From Chryseobacterium gleum (GTDB taxonomy: Bacteria; Bacteroidota; Bacteroidia; Flavobacteriales; Weeksellaceae), in NCBI RefSeq assembly GCF_900636535.1, contig NZ_LR134289.1:2046001-2110000 (forward strand): a DNA stretch of 64,000 nucleotides, written 5' to 3'. This document shows positions 36,770 to 44,238 of this stretch, in pieces (the first letter of the stretch is position 1; each line of letters begins with the position of its first letter). The position numbers were made by a program, and so were the translations under genes. The notes under the pieces were generated by a model, which saw only the letters and a program-made list of their open reading frames with translations, ran no database searches and was not told the DNA's origin.

Positions 36770-37006
36770 TCATACTTCTAAAACATCCTCATCACCGTCA
36801 GAAGGATATTTCATGGTTACATTATCATTATCAGGCTTGGTAACATTATCCTTAAGAGGAGTAGTGATCTGATCCTGAAGGGATGTCGTAATCTGATCTG
36901 CCAGCACAGAAGTAATACCTCCTCCTTTTACTGTTTCAGGATCTTTAACCTGTTTTTCCAGGAATGTAGCAAAAAATGGCTTCTTTTTTGAATTTTTGTT
37001 TTCCAT
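36770..37006 (-). CDS. graspetide precursor peptide 2 (microviridin-type)
   Basis: A 78-residue paralogue of the next gene. The leader is nearly identical (PFFATFLEKQ at 10-19; GGG at 28-30) and the core TMKYPSDGDED lies at 64-74, with expected rings T64-D70, S69-D72 and K66-E73. The linker is different: four octapeptide units LADQITTS (35-42), LQDQITTP (43-50), LKDNVTKP (51-58) and DNDNVTMK (59-66), the last supplying the core Thr and Lys. It is the first gene of the operon; 50 bases separate it from precursor 1. The C-terminal follower is V-L-E-V. Confidence 0.9.
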   Translation of the reverse strand: MENKNSKKKPFFATFLEKQVKDPETVKGGGITSVLADQITTSLQDQITTPLKDNVTKPDNDNVTMKYPSDGDEDVLEV

Positions 37007-37122
37007 AAGTTAATATTTTTATTGTTTTTTGAAAATCCAAAGTACAAAAATTTCAACTCATGGAGAAATAATATTAGTTTTTAATAAAATTTTAACATAA
37101 CACCCAAAATAAGAGTAAAATT

Positions 37123-37902
37123 TTAATCTAAACCAAGAAACTCCTTCACAACATTTGCAAAATCAACAGGATTTTCAGCCTGTACCCAGTGTCCTGCATT
37201 TTTTACTGTAACTATTTTAGCTTTAGGAAATTGTTGCTTGATTCCATATTCATCCTGCGGCAGAATATAATTGGATTTTGCCCCGGCTATAAACAATGTA
37301 TCTCCTTCAAAAACTCCGAATTTAACAGCATTGGATACAAATTCATTATATTTTTCAGATAGGGTTTTAAGATTAAATCTCCAGCCCAGTTTTTTATTGT
37401 CATCCCAATACAGGTTTTTCGTTAAGAACTGTACGGTAGACCTTTCAGGAATATATTGGTTCAGAACTGCTTCTACCTCGTTTCTTGAAGTTACCGTATT
37501 GAAATCAACAGTTTCCAAGGCTTTGATAATTCCCTGATGGTGTGGAGGATAGGCTTTAGGTGAGATATCTACAACAATCAATTTTTCAACACGTTCAGGA
37601 TATTTTATAGCAAACTGCATGACTGCTTTCCCTCCCAATGAATGTCCCAGAACATGGGCTTTCTGAATTCCGTAATGATCCATATAACGGGCAATATCAT
37701 CAGCCAAGTCATCATGAGACATGCTGTCTGAATGAAAGCTTCTGCCATGGTTCCTAAGGTCAATCAGATGTACCGGAAGGTATTCTCCGAGATCTTTTCC
37801 AAAGCTTCCCCAGTTGTCAAGCATTCCGAATAATCCGTGAAATACCAGAAGCGGCGTGGTCGTTAAATTTTCGCCGAATATTTTTGAGTTTAAAATTTCC
37901 AT
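37123..37902 (-). CDS. alpha/beta-fold hydrolase (YbfF-like)
   Basis: A 259-residue serine hydrolase. The nucleophile elbow GHSLGG, preceded by KAHVL, the oxyanion segment TPLLVFHGLFGMLDNWGSFGKDL and the late catalytic His in VKNAGHWVQAENP are all visible; the acid residue probably lies in VDISPKAYPP or just before GAKSNYI. It matches the YbfF-type esterase group. It sits upstream of the graspetide operon on the same strand, with 116 bases between, and a link to that pathway cannot be shown. Confidence 0.88.
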   Translation of the reverse strand: MEILNSKIFGENLTTTPLLVFHGLFGMLDNWGSFGKDLGEYLPVHLIDLRNHGRSFHSDSMSHDDLADDIARYMDHYGIQKAHVLGHSLGGKAVMQFAIKYPERVEKLIVVDISPKAYPPHHQGIIKALETVDFNTVTSRNEVEAVLNQYIPERSTVQFLTKNLYWDDNKKLGWRFNLKTLSEKYNEFVSNAVKFGVFEGDTLFIAGAKSNYILPQDEYGIKQQFPKAKIVTVKNAGHWVQAENPVDFANVVKEFLGLD

Positions 37903-37910
37903 ATTTTAGA

Positions 37911-38010
37911 AGTTAGAGGTCAGAAACCAGAAGTTTGATAAATCATGCATAATCTGTTTATGCTATTTTTAATATAATTGAAGTTGTACTAACTTCTAAT
38001 CTCTTATTAA
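37911..38010. repeat. purine-rich AGAAGTTAGA-type repeats downstream of pdxJ
   Basis: The gap between the hydrolase and pdxJ contains TTTAGAAGTTAGAGGTCAG, AAACCAGAAGTTTG and, inverted, ACTAACTTCTAATCTC. Similar blocks lie on the other side of pdxJ (38738-38900). They look like dispersed intergenic repeats; their function is not known. Confidence 0.55.
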
Positions 38011-38730
38011 TTACCATTTAGCCAGTCTCTTCAGGTAAGCCTGAACTGTATTTTCCAATCCCATATAAAGTGCTTCAGAAACCAAAGCATGTCCGATAGA
38101 TACTTCCAGAAGATTTGGAATGTTGTCAGCAAAGTATTTCAGATTTTCCAGGCTCAGATCATGCCCGGCATTAATGCCCAATCCGAAATTAGTAGCTTCA
38201 ACAGCTGTATCATAATAAGGTTTTATAGCTTGCTCCTTGTTGGTCAGATAATTTTTTGCGTATGCTTCCGTATACAATTCTATTCTGTCTGCTCCTGTTT
38301 TTGCAGCATATTCCACCAGTTCCGGTAAAGGATCCAGAAAAATAGAGGTACGGATTCCTGCTTTTTTAAATTCAGCAATAATTTCTGTAAGATAATCAAG
38401 GTGTTTTTTTGTATCCCATCCTGCATTGGAAGTAATAGCATCATCAGCGTCCGGAACTAAGGTTACCTGCTCTGGCTTCACGTCCAAAACCATATCGATA
38501 AAGCTCTTGTGCGGATTTCCTTCAATATTGAACTCGGTGGCAACCAACGGCTTCAGATCATAAACATCTTTTCTTGTGATATGTCTTTCATCAGGTCTTG
38601 GATGGATGGTAATTCCCTGCCCTCCGAATTCCTGAATTTTTACAGCAGCTTCTGTAACACTTGGGGTTTCACCTCCTCTTGCATTTCTTAACGTCGCAAT
38701 TTTATTAATGTTTACGCTTAGTTTTGTCAT
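38011..38730 (-). CDS. pdxJ: pyridoxine 5'-phosphate synthase
   Basis: Condenses 1-deoxyxylulose 5-phosphate with 1-amino-acetone 3-phosphate to make pyridoxine phosphate. The 239-residue TIM-barrel protein starts TKLSVNINKIATLRNARGGETPSVTEAA and contains GITIHPRPDERHI, EFNIEGNP, VTLVPDADDAITSNAGWD and GINAGHDLSLENL, all hallmark PdxJ segments including the active-site Glu and His. It is flanked on both sides by purine-rich repeats. Confidence 0.96.
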   Translation of the reverse strand: MTKLSVNINKIATLRNARGGETPSVTEAAVKIQEFGGQGITIHPRPDERHITRKDVYDLKPLVATEFNIEGNPHKSFIDMVLDVKPEQVTLVPDADDAITSNAGWDTKKHLDYLTEIIAEFKKAGIRTSIFLDPLPELVEYAAKTGADRIELYTEAYAKNYLTNKEQAIKPYYDTAVEATNFGLGINAGHDLSLENLKYFADNIPNLLEVSIGHALVSEALYMGLENTVQAYLKRLAKW

Positions 38731-38737
38731 TGTTATT

Positions 38738-38900
38738 TTTAGAGATTAGATATGAAAGGCTAGAAGTTAGATAACGAATTGTTATGATCATTTCCATTTA
38801 CACCTCCATACTATTATTAAATTTTATATTTATTACATTACTTAAACATCAGTTGTAAAGAACTTAGCCTCTAACTTCTAATATCTGGTTTCTAACTTCT
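38738..38900. repeat. purine-rich repeats upstream of pdxJ
   Basis: Contains TTAGAGATTAGATATG and AGGCTAGAAGTTAGATAACG near 38740-38775, and the inverted CCTCTAACTTCTAATATC followed by TGGTTTCTAACTTCTAC at 38866-38900. They share the AGAAGTTAGA and AGAAACCAGA words with the repeat on the other side of pdxJ. The middle is AT-rich, with nothing else recognised. Confidence 0.55.
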
Positions 38901-40167
38901 ACACTTTTACGCTTATCTGCATTACCTGAAGTTCAAATTCCTTTGAAGCTACCAGCAGATGATCAAAAATATCTGCCTGAATCTGCTCAAAACGCTCCCA
39001 TTTGGAATCATTGGCAAAGCAGTATACTTCAAGAGGCAGCCCTTGCGGAGTGATATCCAGCTGACGGACCATCCGGGTACCGTTTTTGTCAATATCAGGA
39101 TCGTTTTCAATATATTTCTGTGCGTAATATCTGAAAACACCAATATTGGTAAGCTGTCTTCCATTTACAATTTTATCTTTATGTACCAGGCTCTCTTTTT
39201 CTTTTTTGATTTCGGTGGTTCTTTCCTCAAGATAATCTGAAATCAGGTTAATCTCCTTTAAACGTTCAATATCTTCATCCGTCAGGAATTTAAAGGAATT
39301 GATGTTAAAGTAAATTGATTTTTTTATTCTTCTGGTATTGGACTCAGACATCACCTGCATATTTTTGATCTCAGTCGTCATCAGATCATAGGTAGGAATG
39401 GTGGATACTGTTTTATCAAAATTGGTAATCTTAGTAGTCAACAGATTGATCTCCGTGATATTTCCCTCAATGCTGTATTTGGGAATGCTTACCCAATCTC
39501 CTACTTTTAAGTTTTTAGAAGTGGCCACGTGAAGACCTGTTACAAATCCCAGGATTGTATCCCTGAAAACCAATACCAGCACAGCAGTAATAGCCCCAAG
39601 ACTTCCTACGATTGTAGTTCCTTTAATCCCAAAAATCACACAGATCCCTACTACTGTAAATATGAAAAGTCCTAAGATTTTTACTGTTTCCGAGATGGCA
39701 TTAAGTGCCATGATCTTATAAAAATCCTGTTTAATGCTGAAATAATTTCTGAAAGCAGTCAGCGACCTGTACAGCATTCCTGCAAGTATCAGTACCAGCC
39801 CTAAATTGACACATCTTATAATGAAAATGGTTGTTTTTGGCAATGCATTTTCCGGAAATATGGAACCCTGGATGGCACCCACCACAATTAAAGCAGCAAA
39901 GTGGGCTACAGAATTGGTGATTTTAGACTGATAAACAGATTTTAAGATCGGAAACTTCTGTTCATTGTGAAATGACCTGAATACAGAATTGATGATAAAC
40001 TTAAAAACAAAATCAGTGATTAAAAACAGAATAAGAAGTAAACTCAGCTTTACAATAATATGAAAAACCCAGTCCAGCCCGGCTGGTGAAATGCGGGTAA
40101 TGTAGATATAGAGCTGTTCACTTAGCTCCTGTATAAAATTTTTGGTTTCTTGTAACTGGTCATTCAT
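38899..40167 (-). CDS. mechanosensitive ion channel family protein (MscS/YbdG-like)
   Basis: A 422-residue membrane protein: several N-terminal helices (LSLLLILFLITDFVFKFIINSVF, AALIVVGAIQGSIF, NLGLVLILAGMLY, LGLFIFTVVGICVIFGI), then the pore-lining region IVGSLGAITAVLVLVFRDTILGFVTGLHVATSKNLKVGDWVSI and a cytoplasmic beta domain, followed by a long C-terminal part with KKSIYFNINSFKFL. This layout fits the larger YbdG/MscM subgroup. It probably acts as a tension-gated safety valve in hypo-osmotic shock. An upstream gap of 277 bases (40168-40444) is AT-rich with no clear feature. Confidence 0.88.
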   Translation of the reverse strand: MNDQLQETKNFIQELSEQLYIYITRISPAGLDWVFHIIVKLSLLLILFLITDFVFKFIINSVFRSFHNEQKFPILKSVYQSKITNSVAHFAALIVVGAIQGSIFPENALPKTTIFIIRCVNLGLVLILAGMLYRSLTAFRNYFSIKQDFYKIMALNAISETVKILGLFIFTVVGICVIFGIKGTTIVGSLGAITAVLVLVFRDTILGFVTGLHVATSKNLKVGDWVSIPKYSIEGNITEINLLTTKITNFDKTVSTIPTYDLMTTEIKNMQVMSESNTRRIKKSIYFNINSFKFLTDEDIERLKEINLISDYLEERTTEIKKEKESLVHKDKIVNGRQLTNIGVFRYYAQKYIENDPDIDKNGTRMVRQLDITPQGLPLEVYCFANDSKWERFEQIQADIFDHLLVASKEFELQVMQISVKV

Positions 40168-40444
40168 TACAGCAAATTTATGAAATTAAGAATCATCATT
40201 TTACTATTCATAATCAATTTTCATCCCAAAGGGTATGCACCGGAAAATATTTAATAAAAATTATGGAACGGTTATCGCAGAAAATATCAAATCTGCCACA
40301 AGCCACGATTACAATTGAAAAATAAACTATAAATAATATATTTATGTGAAAAATATTAAAACAACCTACACATTTAATGTTTTAATATTAAAAATTTATT
40401 AAATTTGATTAAAACTAAACTAAACCAATCAAAATCAAATATAT

Positions 40445-41632
40445 ATGAGACAAAATTACTTATTGATCATGCTATGCAGCTTTGTGCTCTTAGTAAACTG
40501 TAAAGGAGATGATACTGTTGCTCCTGATGAAAACCCTGTAAAAGTGGTCTCCACAGGAAAAGTGGAAGGTAAAGTATTTGCTAAAAACGGAACAAAACCC
40601 ATTGGAGGTGCTCTTGTATTTACTACCGACGGCCAGAGCAATGTTTACCATACCTATTCCAATGCTGACGGTGGTTTCAGTTTAACAGCACCTGAAGGTA
40701 ATACAACACTTCACATTCAGACCGGTGACGGTAAAAATTTCAGAACCGAAATTCCTGTTATCATTAAGAAAAATGAAACAGTCACTGTGGCTTCAACCGA
40801 TTCGAAATTGGACCAAATCGCAAAAATGGCATATGTAAAAGGAAGTTATGATGAAATTGAAGCTATTATCAGCTCTCTTGGATATACCGCAACTGAGATT
40901 ACTTATCAGGATTTAAAAAATATGAACACCATCTCCCAGTATGATATTATTTTCCTGAATTGCGGATCCCGTACCTACGCTCAAACAGGAACTTCCACTC
41001 CATCCAATGATGTTAATGTTTATAACAATCTTTCCACTTTTGTAACCAATGGCGGAAGTCTGTATAGCTCAGACTGGGCTTCTGCTTATCTGGTTGGGGG
41101 AAATACAAACACTGTAAGCTGTAATGCTCCGGGAGGTTTTATCAATGACAACCTTCTTTGTCTGCAAGATATTGGTGCAGCTACCACATATATGGGCTGT
41201 ACCATTTCAAACACAGCTTTGGCAACTGCATTAGGATTTAACACACTGGATATTCAGTATGATATGGGTGCCTGGGAAAAAATTCTGAACTATGATCCGG
41301 CATTCTGGGATGTCCTGGTACAAAAAGGTAACGAACCTCTGATGATAAGAACAGGACATTATACCAATCCTTCTGCCCCGCAAACTCCTGTAGGAACTTC
41401 TTTAAACAATAACCACATCACGATCTGCCACCACACGGCAAACGGAAACAATATTACCATCACGATCAACCAAAATGCATGGAACGCACATCAGGCACAC
41501 GGAGATACAATGGGACCTTGTACAGGAAACTCCAGCAGCGGAAATATCTATTATACCACATTTCATAACCATGCGAGCGGAAATATCGGTAAAACAGGCC
41601 CCATCCTGGAATACGTAATCTTAAATTTGTAA
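40445..41632 (+). CDS. lipoprotein with a carboxypeptidase-regulatory-like domain and a glutamine amidotransferase-like fold
   Basis: A 395-residue lipoprotein (lipobox LLVNC, Cys19). Residues about 35-115 form a CarboxypepD_reg-like beta-sandwich (GKVEGKVFAKNGTKPIGGALVFTTDG). The rest resembles the GATase-like fold: YVKGSYDEIEAIISSLGYTATEI, SQYDIIFLNCGS, VTNGGSLYSSDWASAYL, and near the end GNIYYTTFHNHA. Between the last elements an extra segment, ITICHHTANGNNITITI with AHQAHGDTMGPC (335-369), matches a motif otherwise common in secreted proteins. The catalytic Cys-His pair is uncertain, so an enzymatic role is not claimed. Confidence 0.7.
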   Translation: MRQNYLLIMLCSFVLLVNCKGDDTVAPDENPVKVVSTGKVEGKVFAKNGTKPIGGALVFTTDGQSNVYHTYSNADGGFSLTAPEGNTTLHIQTGDGKNFRTEIPVIIKKNETVTVASTDSKLDQIAKMAYVKGSYDEIEAIISSLGYTATEITYQDLKNMNTISQYDIIFLNCGSRTYAQTGTSTPSNDVNVYNNLSTFVTNGGSLYSSDWASAYLVGGNTNTVSCNAPGGFINDNLLCLQDIGAATTYMGCTISNTALATALGFNTLDIQYDMGAWEKILNYDPAFWDVLVQKGNEPLMIRTGHYTNPSAPQTPVGTSLNNNHITICHHTANGNNITITINQNAWNAHQAHGDTMGPCTGNSSSGNIYYTTFHNHASGNIGKTGPILEYVILNL

Positions 41633-41655
41633 TAAAATTTTATAACTCAGTTCTC

Positions 41656-41686
41656 AAAGTGGCTTTTTATAAGGCCACTTTTTTTA
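41656..41686 (+). terminator. terminator of the CarboxypepD-like lipoprotein gene
   Basis: AAAGTGGC / GCCACTTT hairpin followed by a T run. Confidence 0.85.
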
Positions 41687-41711
41687 TATTGCATCTATAT
41701 TTTTAAAAAGA

Positions 41712-42203
41712 ATGGATACAACAGTTATAAATATTTTCTGCCTTATTCTACTATTTGTCGGGATATTGGGAACTTTTCTTCCGGTATTACCCGGGCTTTT
41801 GCTAAGCATTTGCGGGCTTCTCATCTATAAATTCGGGACAGATGCAGATCTTCCTATGATTTATATCTGGGCATTTGGAATTCTTACTGCGGCTTCTGTA
41901 GTACTAAGCTATGTGATTCCGGCAAAGACCAACAGAAAATATGGAGGTACACGCTGGGGAAGTATCGGTTCTGTGGTAGGAACCATTGTTGGAATATTTA
42001 TTCCGATTCCGTTGGGCTTTCTGATAGGAATGTTTGCAGGAGTATTCATCGGTGAATTGCTTCATGACAGTAAGGATATGAATAAAGCCTTACGATCTAC
42101 CAAAGGAGCACTGATTGGGTTCATCTACGGAACAGGATTCAGTTTTGTGGTAGGAGTGGCAATGTTTTTGGTAGTACTACTTAATATGTTTAACGTCATT
42201 TAA
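41712..42203 (+). CDS. DUF456 domain-containing membrane protein
   Basis: A 163-residue integral membrane protein with four or five helices and repeated Gly-rich helix packing motifs: IFCLILLFVGILGTFLPVLPGLLLSICGLLIYKFG, GGTRWGSIGSVVGTIVGIFIPIPLGFLIGMFAGVFIGEL. This is the DUF456 pattern with its internal duplication. The function is unknown. It is 16 bases upstream of the next lipoprotein gene, so the two may share a transcript. Confidence 0.85.
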   Translation: MDTTVINIFCLILLFVGILGTFLPVLPGLLLSICGLLIYKFGTDADLPMIYIWAFGILTAASVVLSYVIPAKTNRKYGGTRWGSIGSVVGTIVGIFIPIPLGFLIGMFAGVFIGELLHDSKDMNKALRSTKGALIGFIYGTGFSFVVGVAMFLVVLLNMFNVI

Positions 42204-42219
42204 TTAAATATAAAAAACT

Positions 42220-42729
42220 ATGTTCCATAAAATTGTTCTACTCAGCCTGGGAATATTTGCATTAACAGGATGCGATGCTCAAAAGAAATCAAAGATAAAC
42301 ACAAAAGCCACTGAAATGCCGGCAGGTACAAAATCTACAAGCGCCAATAATCAGCAAGATGGTGTTATATACCTTAGTGAAGGAGAAAATAAGTTTTTAA
42401 GGGAATATCAGATGAATGTTACATTCAAAGGGATTTCTGAAGACAGCCGCTGTCCCGAAGGTGTCAATTGTATCTGGGCCGGAGTTGCTGTTGCTCAGCT
42501 GGAGGTAATGGGAACTTCCACCCGACCAATGATTCTGAACCTTGCCAGCGGAGATTTTCCGGCAAGAAATTATCACCAATCAACAGAGTTTAACGGATAT
42601 ACGATTACACTACAGGATATTGCCCCATATCCTAAACAACAGGATGGAGCAAAAGCATTAGCCGGAAAATACAAAATCGGAATTACAATCAAAAAAGCAG
42701 ATCAATCTGCTGGTTCTACCAGGAAATAG
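42220..42729 (+). CDS. small lipoprotein with a DSRCPEGVNCIWAG motif
   Basis: A 169-residue protein with a lipoprotein signal (LSLGIFALTGC, Cys19) and a mature domain of strands around the conserved motif DSRCPEGVNCIWAGVAVAQLEV, which has two Cys likely to form a disulfide. This motif is found in small secreted proteins of Bacteroidota of unknown function. It ends in convergent overlap of 14 bases with ung. Confidence 0.75.
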   Translation: MFHKIVLLSLGIFALTGCDAQKKSKINTKATEMPAGTKSTSANNQQDGVIYLSEGENKFLREYQMNVTFKGISEDSRCPEGVNCIWAGVAVAQLEVMGTSTRPMILNLASGDFPARNYHQSTEFNGYTITLQDIAPYPKQQDGAKALAGKYKIGITIKKADQSAGSTRK

Positions 42730-43357
42730 GTTTCTTCCCTTTGGAAACAAGATACTCATTAATTTTTGAGAAAGGTTTGCTTCCAAAAAAGCCTCTGTGA
42801 ACAGAAAAAGGAGAAGGATGTGCTGATTTAAGTATAAAATGTTTGGCCGGATCTATAAGTTCGGCTTTTTTTTGTGCAAAAGCGCCCCACAATACAAATA
42901 CCACATTTTCTTTTTTATCCGAAATTTCTTTAATAATAAAATCGGTGAATTTCTCCCAGCCCAGATCTTTATGAGAATTAGGTGAATGAGCCCGAACCGT
43001 TAAAGTAGCATTCAACAACAAAACACCTTGTCTTGCCCAATCATCAAGCTCCCTGGAAGTTCTTACCACTCCCAAGTCATCTTTTAACTCAATAAAAATA
43101 TTCTTAAGGGAAGGCGGAGCAGCCACCTGCTCGGAAACTGAAAAGCACAATCCGTTCGCCTGATAGTCATTATGGTAAGGATCCTGTCCAATAATTACAA
43201 CCTCAACATCATCAAAAGCCGTTAACTCCAATGCTCTGAAGATCTGATTTTTTGGTGGAAAAACTTTGGTTGTTGCATATTCATTCTTCACTTTTTCCCA
43301 AAGGGTTTTAAAGTATTCCGTACTTTTTATCGGGGCTAAAATTTCTGTCCAGGTCAT
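42716..43357 (-). CDS. ung: uracil-DNA glycosylase, family 1
   Basis: Excises uracil from DNA. The 213-residue protein has the catalytic water-activating loop GQDPYH at 57-62 (D59), the minor-groove motif APPSLKNIF, LLNATLTVRAHSPNSH, VVFVLWGAFAQKK and the leucine-loop HPSPFSVHRGFFG. All are family 1 signatures. The C-terminus overlaps the convergent lipoprotein gene by 14 bases. Confidence 0.97.
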   Translation of the reverse strand: MTWTEILAPIKSTEYFKTLWEKVKNEYATTKVFPPKNQIFRALELTAFDDVEVVIIGQDPYHNDYQANGLCFSVSEQVAAPPSLKNIFIELKDDLGVVRTSRELDDWARQGVLLLNATLTVRAHSPNSHKDLGWEKFTDFIIKEISDKKENVVFVLWGAFAQKKAELIDPAKHFILKSAHPSPFSVHRGFFGSKPFSKINEYLVSKGKKPISW

Positions 43358-43405
43358 ATTGCAAAAATAATAATATTAAAATAAAATAGGCGCAACAATT
43401 ATACC

Positions 43406-43544
43406 TTAAATATTTTCAACAGCTACATAGCCCATCCCTACTATATCCTGATGAATTCATTTCTGAAAAACTAAAATGAAAAAAAGCAACCCATAATGCG
43501 ACAACTCCTCTAAGCCCCGTTAAAGATTTTATTTCATTTTTCAT
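43406..43544 (-). pseudogene. remnant of an acyltransferase-3 (OafA-like) gene
   Basis: Minus-strand ATG at 43544 starts a 42-codon ORF whose opening, [21 protein letters not shown], is the hallmark N-terminus of acyltransferase-3 O-acetylases ([20 protein letters not shown]). It ends in a stop at 43416-43418. In a shifted frame the same DNA reads GYVAVEN, the next conserved block (GYxaVDlFFvLSG), and then stops. Nothing of the remaining protein is present. It is therefore a decayed fragment of a once larger gene, with the rest deleted. Confidence 0.75.
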
Positions 43545-43590
43545 AGGTAATTTCAATCAGCGATAAAGATAGAGAAAACCTTTTGGATTT

Positions 43591-44112
43591 TTAATGATGG
43601 CTGGCAGAGAACCTTTTCAGACTAAAAATAATATTGTCAGGGAAACCTTTATCTTTCTTTTCTTCCAATAAAATGAAATCATGTTTTAATAGAATCCCTT
43701 TTGAATTTTCATTAAATTTATTCGTAATAGCCAGAATTTCGTCTAAATTCAATTCATTAAAACCAAAATCCAAAACCGTTTTCAAAGCTTCCGACATAAT
43801 TCCCTGCCTGTGATATTCCGGCAGCAATTCATAGCCAACTTCTGCTGTTTTCCGGTCTTCAGAAAAATTCCAGAGACAGATGGTTCCGATAATTTTCGGC
43901 TGATCTTTTAAAGAAATTCCCAGATAGATGGTTTGGTTATTTTTAGTATTTTCTTTAATCGTCAGAATAAACTGGAGCGCATCGTAATTATTTTTAGGAG
44001 ACTTCCTAATGACGAACCGATTGATCACCTCATTGCTTCGGATTCGCAAAATATCATCAACATGACTTTCGTTGATATCTCTCAGTAATAATCTTTGGGT
44101 TTCCAGTTTCAT
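43591..44112 (-). CDS. GNAT family N-acetyltransferase (RimJ/RimL type)
   Basis: A 173-residue acetyl-CoA-dependent acetyltransferase. It starts KLETQRLLLRDINESHVDDILRIRSNEVINRF, the RimL-type opening, and has IGTICLWNFSEDRKTAEVGYELLPEYHRQGIMSEALKTVLDFGFNEL, which contains the acetyl-CoA loop Q/RxxGxxS/A (HRQGIMSEA). The acceptor, protein or small molecule, is not known. It is divergent from mutS2. Confidence 0.88.
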   Translation of the reverse strand: MKLETQRLLLRDINESHVDDILRIRSNEVINRFVIRKSPKNNYDALQFILTIKENTKNNQTIYLGISLKDQPKIIGTICLWNFSEDRKTAEVGYELLPEYHRQGIMSEALKTVLDFGFNELNLDEILAITNKFNENSKGILLKHDFILLEEKKDKGFPDNIIFSLKRFSASHH

Positions 44113-44226
44113 ATTTCAAATTTAATAAAAGAATATCATCGGTTTATTTTTTAGTGTTAAAACTTTAAATCCCGGTTAATTTATTATGTAAATCTCTCAG
44201 ATATACGTAATAATCAAAATTCTCAC

Positions 44227-44234
44227 TAAATTTG
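44227..44234 (+). promoter_or_regulatory. -7 promoter element touching the mutS2 GTG start
   Basis: TAAATTTG fits TAnnTTTG and ends four bases before the GTG at 44239, so the mRNA would be leaderless or nearly so. No clear -33 element was found. Confidence 0.45.
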
Positions 44235-44238
44235 CACT

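Noticed and set aside
38738..38900. Possible CRISPR array around pdxJ
   Set aside because: Repeat words are short, irregularly spaced and in both orientations, with no unique spacers of constant length and no cas genes.
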